This document shows positions 58,000 through 64,000 of a stretch of 64,000 nucleotides of DNA, one piece after another (the stretch's first letter is position 1; each line of letters opens with the position of its first letter). Origin of the DNA: Pantoea sp. WMus005. Lineage in GTDB: Bacteria; Pseudomonadota; Gammaproteobacteria; Enterobacterales; Enterobacteriaceae. The notes beneath the pieces were generated by a model. The model made no database searches. It was not told where the DNA came from and worked only from the letters and a program-made list of their open reading frames with translations. A program made the translations under genes and the position numbers. The stretch is from assembly GCF_013415305.1 (NCBI RefSeq), contig NZ_JACBXU010000001.1, positions 1,364,001-1,428,000 of the forward strand. Direction: 5' to 3'.

Positions 58000-58716
58000 T
58001 CATTCCCACTTACCGCTTTGCTCTACAAGTTTTTTATTCCCCTGCATTACCTTTAACGCAAGCGGATTAAAGCGCACAATATAATCTACATCGTTATTTT
58101 TAAAAACCATTCCGTCGGCTTTATTTAAATTAACAGGCTGTGTGGTTTTACCTTCAAGAATAATTTGCTTTCCATCTTTATTTCTCAGGCCAAAGTATTT
58201 AACTTTATCACATACAGTATAAAACCCTCCGCAACCATTCACTAAAGTAATGGTGAAATCAGATGTCGAAAAAACTTTCATATCTGATTTTAAATTTTCC
58301 TGATTTACTTCTTTATCGAGCGTGTAATTTTTAGGCGCATAGAACTCACCATTCTCAGGATCTTTAATTAACTTCCATATAACTTTATTATCTTTAATTT
58401 CTAAACTTGCTTTACCTTTTACCCCACCAAAAGCAGAATTAAAATCAACCAAAGCATTATTTCCGTTTGCAACACCTTTGAGATTTTTTTGTTCATTATC
58501 AGGACAATCTATTTTGTTACCGCTTCTGGTAACATAGCAATAGCTACCCATTATGTTATTATTTTTCTGTTTTAACTTTAATGTTAACGTTGAGTATAAT
58601 GATCCGTTATCATTTTTTTCTTGCCCACTCCATTGACCGGTAAAATCGTCTGAAGCAAACAAGGATGATGAAGAGATTGACAACAACACCGCTAAGCTAA
58701 ATCCAACTTTGTTCAT
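58000..58716 (-). CDS. Exported protein, probable immunity to the VgrG muramidase
   Basis: 238 residues with signal peptide MNKVGFSLAVLLSISSSSLFA. The N-terminal domain (about 25-125; DFTGQWSGQEKNDNGSLYSTLTLKLKQ..IMGSYCYVTRSGNKIDC) looks like a small beta-barrel. The C-terminal domain (about 140-238; KVFSTSDFTITLVNGC..CDKVKYFGLRNKDGKQIILEGK..FKNNDVDYIV..NKKLVEQSGKWE) is shared with the 262-residue protein at 56622. Its start lies 4 nt after the VgrG stop, and it is exported to where a muramidase would attack. Confidence 0.8.
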   Translation of the reverse strand: MNKVGFSLAVLLSISSSSLFASDDFTGQWSGQEKNDNGSLYSTLTLKLKQKNNNIMGSYCYVTRSGNKIDCPDNEQKNLKGVANGNNALVDFNSAFGGVKGKASLEIKDNKVIWKLIKDPENGEFYAPKNYTLDKEVNQENLKSDMKVFSTSDFTITLVNGCGGFYTVCDKVKYFGLRNKDGKQIILEGKTTQPVNLNKADGMVFKNNDVDYIVRFNPLALKVMQGNKKLVEQSGKWE

Positions 58717-58720
58717 TTAA

Positions 58721-61264
58721 TTAACCTTTAAAATCCAGACAATCATTAACCCTATTAATCCAGCCGGTAAGATTGGGTAAGTTTTTAGGATCAGATATAG
58801 TGAGGTTAGTATAATATTGCTTTCTGATTTCAGCAATGCTATCGGTTAGTTTACCTGAATCTTCGACACTATTCATAGCTGAAATTGTATCAGGTCCAAT
58901 GACACCATCAACATTTAAACTTTTTCCATATTGACTATTTAAGAGTTTTTGAATCTGTTTTCCTGCCCCACCAGATGTAATGCTCCAGTCATAGGACATC
59001 AAAGCTAACTTAGGATCTTTTATGTCATTAAAACCACTTGGGTCCCAATATCTTTTCTTGTAAATAATCTCAGCCTGTTCTGGAGTGATTTTTTTAAGAT
59101 TTTCTAGCGTCGGCTCAACACCCAGATCCTCTTTTGAATATTTTTTCCATGTATTCCAGGCAATCCCATGGTTTGTTGGACCGCCTTTATCAGATGCGCG
59201 ATTTGAATAGCCCCCTTCATGTCTTAATATTATTGGAGAAATGGTTGAAAAATTGTCACCATTTTTTGGTGTTGCCACCCCTTTCGCCGGTGCCGCCGCA
59301 GCCTTTGGTGCAGCGGGCGCGGCCTGGCCTTTCTGCTTCGGTGGGAAAAGATTCTCCACCGCCTGACTGATGTTCTGTTTATGACTGGAGCCCGGTGCGC
59401 TAGTGCCTGGCTTCGCACCATCTGTGTTCAGGTTCAGTTTGCCGCCAGAGGTGGTGATATGACCATCGCCCTGCACGAAAATATTGAAGCCCTTACCCAC
59501 AATGTTAATCTGGCCATTCGCATTAAGTTCGATTGCACTCTCGCCACATTCCAGGCGGAGTTTAGTCCCTGAACCCACTACATAGGTATCGACCACCGCA
59601 TCGAGTTTGCCCTTACCGGTCAGCCTCTCTTCCCCCCCTTTTACACCGTGGACGCGATTGGTTTCGATACGGTAGAGCTCATTGCCGCCCGCATAATGGC
59701 TATGATTGTTGGCGACTGAATGGCTGGAATCATTTTTAACATGCGTATCCATGTTCTTTTGCGCCTGGATCCACAGGTGTTCCTCACCCGCCTTATCCTC
59801 AAACCTCAGCGCGTTCGCCGTATCCGCCGTGCCATCCTTCGACCGGCTTAAAAAGCCCATCTGCGTCGCCGCTGCCGGCAGCGCCCACGGCGGCATGCTC
59901 GCCTCGTTGTACACGCGGCCGATAATCAGCGGACGGTCCGGATCGCCGTTGATGAAGTCCACCACCACTTCGTCGTTGACCCGCGGGATCTGCACCCCGC
60001 CGAATCCCTGACCCGCCCAGGCGCTGGAGACGCGTACCCAGCAGGAGCTGGTGTCGTCGCCCTTCGCCAGACGGTCCCAGTGAAACTTCACCTTTACCCG
60101 GCCGTAGCGGTCGGTCCAGATCGACTCGCCTTTCGGCCCCACCACCTTCGCGGTCTGCGGGCCGTGCGTTTTCGGCCACGGCGTCTCCGGCGGCGTGCGG
60201 TACGTCACCGACGACGGCAGCACCGTGAAGCTGATGTTGTGACGGCTGTCGCCGGTGTCGCCGCTGGCGTAGCTGTTCTCGGCGAAGTCATAGGTGGCCG
60301 AGGTCACCAGATACTCGCCGTTGTCGCTGAAGTGCGGCGCGTTGATGATGGCGAAGGTGAAGCCCGGCGCGATGCCGGTGGCGGTGCCCGACCCGCTGAC
60401 GCTGTGGTGCTCGGCCTGCCACACCTCCTGACGGATGCGCGCGTAGGACTCGCCGTGGCTGTGGTCGACAAAGTGGCCCGGCCAGTCGTAGACGTCCACC
60501 GAGCCCGGCACCGGCGACGCCGGGTTCTGCCGCGCCTGCAGCATCCACGCGTTCGGCTTGCGGAAGTCGTAGTCGTCGGTGCTGTAGATGCCCGGCGTCA
60601 CGCTCTCCGCCAGCGACCACTGGCTGATGCCCTCTTCCGTCACCACGCCGCCCGACGGGGTGACGTGATAGGCGATGGTCTCATAGCCCGGAAACGCCTG
60701 ATGCTGGTCCGGCGCGTCGCACAGCACCAGCGTATGTTTGTCCGCCTCGTGGCGGAAGAAGTAGTAAATCCCCTCCAGCTCCATCAGGCGGCTGATAAAG
60801 TCCAGGCTGCTCTCCTGATACTGCACGCAGTACTCCCACACCCGGTAGCTGCCCGCCAGGCGCGTCTCCACGCTGACCCCGTACTCCTTCAGCAGCGTCT
60901 GCACTATCTGCGGCACCGTCTGGCTCTGGAAGATGCGCAGGTTGCGGTCGCGCCGCATCGGCCACAGGTCCGGCTCCACCGTCAGCTGGTAGACCGCGTA
61001 GCGGGTGCCGCTCAGCTCCTGGCTGCGCACCGCCACCCGGGTGATTTTGCCGTTGAGGTAGCGCGGGCTCAGCGCGTTCATCAGGCCGTCGGTCGGCAGC
61101 GTAAAGGTCACCGGCTTGCCCAGCAGGGCGTGGCGATCGATGCGCGCGTCGGTGGCCAGCAGTTCGGCGGTGAGCACAAAGGGACGGGACAGCGTCTCGG
61201 TGCCGGTGAGCGTATGGAACAGCAGGCCGTCCGCCGGCAGCTGAGCAGTAATGCGTGAGAACAT
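58721..61264 (-). CDS. vgrG: Evolved VgrG spike with C-terminal GH108 muramidase
   Basis: 847 residues. A gp27-like base (about 1-370; FSRITAQLPADGLLFHTLTGTETLSRPF), OB/gp5-like part (about 380-460; GPKGESIWTDRYGRVKVKFHWDR, RVNDEVVVDFINGDPDRPLIIGRVYN) and DUF2345-type stalk (about 500-640) make a complete VgrG. After an Ala/Pro/Lys linker, residues about 668-847 are a GH108 glycosidase: RHEGGYSN with putative catalytic Glu683, DKGGPTNHGIAWNTW, AEIIYKKRYWDP, then a PG_binding_3-like end (NVDGVIGPDTISAMN). It should cut peptidoglycan after injection. The tip DNA is AT-rich while the core is very GC-rich, showing tip acquisition. Confidence 0.95.
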   Translation of the reverse strand: MFSRITAQLPADGLLFHTLTGTETLSRPFVLTAELLATDARIDRHALLGKPVTFTLPTDGLMNALSPRYLNGKITRVAVRSQELSGTRYAVYQLTVEPDLWPMRRDRNLRIFQSQTVPQIVQTLLKEYGVSVETRLAGSYRVWEYCVQYQESSLDFISRLMELEGIYYFFRHEADKHTLVLCDAPDQHQAFPGYETIAYHVTPSGGVVTEEGISQWSLAESVTPGIYSTDDYDFRKPNAWMLQARQNPASPVPGSVDVYDWPGHFVDHSHGESYARIRQEVWQAEHHSVSGSGTATGIAPGFTFAIINAPHFSDNGEYLVTSATYDFAENSYASGDTGDSRHNISFTVLPSSVTYRTPPETPWPKTHGPQTAKVVGPKGESIWTDRYGRVKVKFHWDRLAKGDDTSSCWVRVSSAWAGQGFGGVQIPRVNDEVVVDFINGDPDRPLIIGRVYNEASMPPWALPAAATQMGFLSRSKDGTADTANALRFEDKAGEEHLWIQAQKNMDTHVKNDSSHSVANNHSHYAGGNELYRIETNRVHGVKGGEERLTGKGKLDAVVDTYVVGSGTKLRLECGESAIELNANGQINIVGKGFNIFVQGDGHITTSGGKLNLNTDGAKPGTSAPGSSHKQNISQAVENLFPPKQKGQAAPAAPKAAAAPAKGVATPKNGDNFSTISPIILRHEGGYSNRASDKGGPTNHGIAWNTWKKYSKEDLGVEPTLENLKKITPEQAEIIYKKRYWDPSGFNDIKDPKLALMSYDWSITSGGAGKQIQKLLNSQYGKSLNVDGVIGPDTISAMNSVEDSGKLTDSIAEIRKQYYTNLTISDPKNLPNLTGWINRVNDCLDFKG

Positions 61265-61635
61265 GGTTTTTTCCGTACAGACAGAACTGACGATGACGCG
61301 GGTCAGTAAAAGTGGAAGGGAAATGATTTTTTTATTTAAAGCATCTTCTGATTAGAAGTAATGGATATCAGGGCGAAATTATTTTTCAAAACAAAACCCC
61401 GATTAAAAAATAAACATTTATGAACATGATCAATATAATATTTTTTCAGTCAATATGTATTTTGGATATCAACCAGGAAATACAAAGAGGAAATTATTTT
61501 TTAAATAATTTTAAATTAAAATAAGGAAATATAATATACATTACAAACCATCGTGAGGCATGCACATTTAACATCCCCATTTATTTCACTGACTAACTAC
61601 TTCTTGATTATTTCATTATGCATGTTAGCGAAAAT
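61265..61635. other. AT-rich upstream region of vgrG
   Basis: About 370 bp, strongly AT-rich apart from the first 60 bases, holding the vgrG promoter presumably. No gene seen on either strand. It ends where the truncated IS1 begins. Confidence 0.5.
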
Positions 61636-61775
61636 CAAAACACACGAAAAAAAGAACAATGCTGCCGGGCTTTACTGCCAACAAAGCTACACTGCTCATA
61701 AAGTTCGCAGATAAGCGCCACATCAGCATGGGCGACGGGTGAAGAGGTTAACCGCTTTGGCCTAATTTTTTTAAA
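61635..61775 (-). pseudogene. insB: Truncated IS1 insB fragment
   Basis: Reading in the -1 frame after A7 gives KIRPKRLTSSPVAHADVAL then ICELYEQCSFVGSKARQH, colinear with IS1 InsB around its [22 protein letters not shown] segment. A stop follows at 61635 and the DDE core is absent. Transposase cannot be functional. Confidence 0.78.
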
Positions 61776-62078
61776 CTCCGGATGACGGTGTTAATGCCAA
61801 TGTTCAGTGTTCTGGCGGTATCACGAACCCAGGCACCATTGATGAAGGCCATTTCAGTGATCTGTTCATTAATGCACGGCTTACGGGCTTCATAAGCGTA
61901 AGTGAGTTGAAACATGCGGTGGCAGTGACGGCTGCGAAATCTGTCATAGCCTTTAGGGTTCTGACCATGGCGGTAAACGTGAGCAGACTGACAATGGAGG
62001 CAATGAACGTTAACGCTGGCCATGAGAATCTTAAAAGCGTGCATTATACATCAGATTAAACCAATTAGAGGCATCACC
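61636..62078 (-). mobile_element. Truncated IS1-family element
   Basis: The outer end at 62078 reads GGTGATGCCTCTAATTGG on the minus strand, close to the IS1 left repeat GGTGATGCTGCC. It is followed by a full-length insA and the first part of insB; homology stops near 61640, so about 440 of the usual 768 bp remain and the right end is lost. It lies between vgrG and the orphan immunity genes. Confidence 0.82.
61748..62023 (-). CDS. insA: IS1 InsA protein
   Basis: 91 residues from ATG 62023, exactly the IS1 InsA length (an in-frame start seven codons upstream exists). N-terminal zinc finger CLHC..C, SRHCHRMFQLTYAYEA and C-terminal DNA-binding TARTLNIGINTVIRSLKKLG match InsA, the repressor and first part of the transposase. 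Near its end A7 (61766-61772) is the slippage site for the -1 frameshift into insB. Confidence 0.82.
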   Translation of the reverse strand: MASVNVHCLHCQSAHVYRHGQNPKGYDRFRSRHCHRMFQLTYAYEARKPCINEQITEMAFINGAWVRDTARTLNIGINTVIRSLKKLGQSG

Positions 62079-62207
62079 CTATATTTAAATACAGTGTCTA
62101 CCCAAAACCCTACACTATAGTAACTTAATATAAAAAGTGATAGGATTAACTCTCTAAAAAAATCTTTTTCTAGTGAGAGGGAATTATTTTTATTCACTTA
62201 TAATAAA

Positions 62208-62528
62208 TCACTTCACAACCTTAATATCTTTAACCTCTCTATCAAAGAACTTGGTCCAATCCTTACGAATAGTCTCGGCCAAACTGATTAGATAGTCAAA
62301 GTCATCTCTATGAAGAAGATCATTTTCATCTAATACAAACACCTTACTAATGTCAAAATGCGAGTTTGGATAGAAATTTGGAATAAGAACACCTATAAAC
62401 CATTTACTATCCGAACGCAGTAAATTAAAGTCACCTTGACGTGACTTAACAATCTTAGCTTCAATAATAAATCGCCCCTTCTTTAAGTCATAAACTTGAT
62501 AGTCTATCTCTTTATCTAAATTTTTCAT
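62208..62528 (-). CDS. Hypothetical protein whose N-terminus resembles a toxin tail
   Basis: 106 residues from ATG 62528, AT-rich gene. The in-frame sequence upstream (back to a TAA at about 62613) reads FPGGKSPTGDYETVIS, similar to IPGGKLPQGDLEAVVK in the toxin at 63378. DKEIDYQVYDLKKG also parallels RDYTVTDLLTGEK. So it looks like the 3' end of a related toxin, continuing into about 85 residues (KWFIGVLIPNFYPNSHFDISKVFVLDENDLL) unlike anything I recognise. It could be an orphan toxin tip or an immunity gene with a captured toxin tail. Confidence 0.5.
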   Translation of the reverse strand: MKNLDKEIDYQVYDLKKGRFIIEAKIVKSRQGDFNLLRSDSKWFIGVLIPNFYPNSHFDISKVFVLDENDLLHRDDFDYLISLAETIRKDWTKFFDREVKDIKVVK

Positions 62529-62623
62529 GGAAATAACAGTTTCATAATCACCAGTTGGTGATTTACCACCAGGGAACTTTATTTGGGTTATTCTTTATAC
62601 ATTAAAGCCTCAATATTTATCTA

Positions 62624-62980
62624 TTACTGTACTTTTGTATATATTTTTTTCCGTTTTTCATATTCAGGATCGATTTGATGAGGAAGAATGACTTTGAGTC
62701 CCGCGCCTATTTGAGATGCAATATAATTTGCGTTTGAAAGATGTTTGGCAAGCTCTGGGTCAGTTGTATCAAACTCTTTGGAAGCCAAACTCCCCAGATT
62801 CATGCTATGCAGGACACTTTTATCTTTTTCTTCACCAGTTAATATTTTTTTTACGTACATAAGCTGTTTCAGAGCAACCTGAAAAACTGTAAAATCCGGT
62901 TTTTCCATGGCTCTTTGATTAGTGATATCAATAGCATCATTGATGTAGTCTAAAGCAGTATATTTTTCTTTCTTCATCAT
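62624..62980 (-). CDS. Tsi6-like T6SS immunity protein
   Basis: 118 residues from ATG 62980. Close to my recollection of Pseudomonas Tsi6, immunity to the NAD(P)-degrading effector Tse6: LDYINDAIDI, LKQLMYVKKILTGEEKDKSV, LHSMNLGSLASKEFDTTDPELA and GAGLKVILP all align with Tsi6 segments. It has about 25 extra C-terminal residues (EYEKRKKIYTKVQ end). No Tse6-type toxin is adjacent in the window, so it is an orphan defence gene unless its partner lies elsewhere. Confidence 0.82.
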   Translation of the reverse strand: MMKKEKYTALDYINDAIDITNQRAMEKPDFTVFQVALKQLMYVKKILTGEEKDKSVLHSMNLGSLASKEFDTTDPELAKHLSNANYIASQIGAGLKVILPHQIDPEYEKRKKIYTKVQ

Positions 62981-63120
62981 AAACCTAATATGCACTCTTC
63001 TTGTTTGAGAGCAAAGGCAGATCTTGAATTAAAAATCACCAAGCCAACCTTATTACAAACGGAATGTATAAAGTAAGCTAAAGACAGACCTTTTTATTCA
63101 CCAAATAGAAAAAACTAAAA

Positions 63121-63378
63121 CTATATTAATTCAAAATTCTCCTTGCTAATTTCATTTATTACGTACTGTTCTGGGGCTTCTCTTATTTTTTTTGATAGAT
63201 CTTTTAACATTTCAATATCGATAGAACGGATATCAATATATGGAGTTACAATGAAGAACCTTTCGACATCAACTTTGTAATCACCTTCACTAAACATAAC
63301 CTTCATTACATATGAGCTATCGTCACACTCATACAGAGTAAAATCCCAAGGATTCATTGCTATTTTATTTTTACTCAT
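63121..63378 (-). CDS. Putative immunity protein of the adjacent toxin
   Basis: 85 residues, acidic, no signal peptide: NPWDFTLYECDDSSYVMKVMFSEGDYKVDVERFFIVTPY. ATG 63378 shares a base with the toxin stop (TAATG), so the pair is translationally coupled. No family recognised. Confidence 0.8.
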   Translation of the reverse strand: MSKNKIAMNPWDFTLYECDDSSYVMKVMFSEGDYKVDVERFFIVTPYIDIRSIDIEMLKDLSKKIREAPEQYVINEISKENFELI

Positions 63379-64000
63379 TATAATTTCTCTCCTGTTAATA
63401 AATCGGTCACGGTATAATCTCTGCCTTTAACCATTCCTTCGGTTTTTACTACAGCCTCAAGATCACCTTGTGGTAGTTTGCCACCCGGAATCCATTGCTT
63501 ATTAGCTCCCCATTCATTACCAGTAGGCATTTTTGGAGAGTACAACTCTGTAGGTTCAAATTCAATCAAAACAAGACTATCGTTTTTCAATTGTTCCTGT
63601 GGGATGCCTAATTTATCTGCAATCACTCCTACATCTCCTTTTGATTCAGAAATCATTTGTCCAGCGCGCTCCTTGGTTAGAACAAATTCCGTCCTCCCTG
63701 GATCAGGTTTACCAATACCATAATCTTCAAAACTTTTTCTAGTGACTATTCTAGATGCGCCATTTTCAAAGGATTTTGCATGAGAATCAATATAATCCTT
63801 AGGTAAATATGTTTCGGGGTCTGGCCTAAATGTTTTTTCGATACTTTGTATTTCGGCGATTTTTTCATCATTTAACGGAATTTTGTTAGCATTAATATTA
63901 TTACGACCACGCCAACCGTCAAACTTCATACCCCCTTTACCACCCAATGCCCCACCGGCAAAACTGCCTGCCAGCATAGACCATTTTTGACCGTCAGAGC
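63378..64000 (-). CDS. C-terminal part of a polymorphic toxin, 5' end outside window
   Basis: The frame is open at base 64000; 207 residues are visible. It starts with SDGQKWSMLAGSFAGGALGGKGG, a glycine-rich hydrophobic piece typical of the pretoxin region of Rhs, CdiA or VgrG/PAAR-type carriers. Then a 170-residue tip with RIVTRKSFEDYGIGKPDPGRTEFVLT, KLGIPQEQLKNDSLVLIEFEP and WGANKQWIPGGKLPQGDLEAVV. AT-rich compared with the chromosome. Carrier type and activity are not determinable here; the coupled small gene downstream is probably its immunity. Confidence 0.8.
   Translation of the reverse strand, partial: SDGQKWSMLAGSFAGGALGGKGGMKFDGWRGRNNINANKIPLNDEKIAEIQSIEKTFRPDPETYLPKDYIDSHAKSFENGASRIVTRKSFEDYGIGKPDPGRTEFVLTKERAGQMISESKGDVGVIADKLGIPQEQLKNDSLVLIEFEPTELYSPKMPTGNEWGANKQWIPGGKLPQGDLEAVVKTEGMVKGRDYTVTDLLTGEKL

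Noticed and set aside
60080..61258. 392-codon plus-strand open frame opposite vgrG
   Set aside because: Arises from the very high GC of the vgrG core; the product is Arg/Val/Ala/His-rich without domains.
57411..62207. CRISPR array or tandem repeats in the AT-rich gaps
   Set aside because: No regularly spaced direct repeats were found by eye; only simple A/T runs.

Overview
The window is a chromosomal segment of an enterobacterium of the Erwiniaceae, most likely Pantoea. The evidence is the core block prs-ispE-lolB-hemA-prfA-prmC-sirB2-sirB1-kdsA-chaABC in E. coli-like order, with pth, ychF and ychH nearby. Around it sit accessory blocks (nas operon, partial type VI cluster, VgrG/Rhs effector island) of the kind known from Pantoea and Erwinia. 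The genus is inferred from protein resemblance and gene order; no database search was possible. No rRNA, tRNA or CRISPR array was seen.

Layout. (1) 1-11,938, minus strand: nitrate assimilation. nasR (NIT-ANTAR antiterminator) lies upstream of nasF-nasE-nasD (nitrate ABC importer), a 1354-residue fused reductase/nitrite reductase, nasA (nitrate reductase) and a cobA-type uroporphyrinogen methyltransferase cut by the window start. The leader shows an NtrC-like site, a good sigma-54 promoter, a long imperfect hairpin and a strong terminator just before nasF. This fits nitrogen control plus NasR antitermination. (2) 12,427-21,433, plus strand: a partial type VI secretion cluster (SH3 lipoprotein, TssL, short TssM, TagF, TagH/Fha, PppA, a secreted protein, PpkA). 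It has no sheath, baseplate, Hcp, ClpV or TssJ gene. (3) 21,504-36,023: housekeeping genes, chaCBA, the hemA operon, lolB-ispE-prs, a GGDEF protein, ychH, pth and ychF. (4) 36,100-46,315, minus strand: a catabolic operon with a LysR regulator, M55 D-aminopeptidase, DmpA-type aminopeptidase, a Gsi/Dpp-like peptide ABC transporter, DgcA and DgcN. Together these look built to import short peptides, release their residues and use D-glutamate. (5) 46,585-64,000, minus strand: a mosaic effector island. It holds a putative membrane toxin and its immunity protein, an orphan rhs C-terminal module, a full prePAAR/Rhs protein with a TNT (NADase) tip and its Eag chaperone, a run of exported proteins, a VgrG carrying a GH108 muramidase, a truncated IS1, a Tsi6-like orphan immunity gene and a toxin gene running off the window end.

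Block 2 encodes a regulatory and membrane sub-module that cannot be a complete secretion machine. Block 5 encodes cargo and spikes that need a complete machine elsewhere in the genome. In block 5 base composition changes sharply inside genes: GC-rich VgrG and Rhs cores carry AT-rich toxin tips and are followed by AT-rich immunity genes. This is the usual mark of tip exchange. The best candidates for undescribed biology are the orphan Rhs tip at 49,041, the 320/193-residue membrane pair, the paired exported proteins sharing one C-terminal domain beside VgrG, and the toxin at the right edge.
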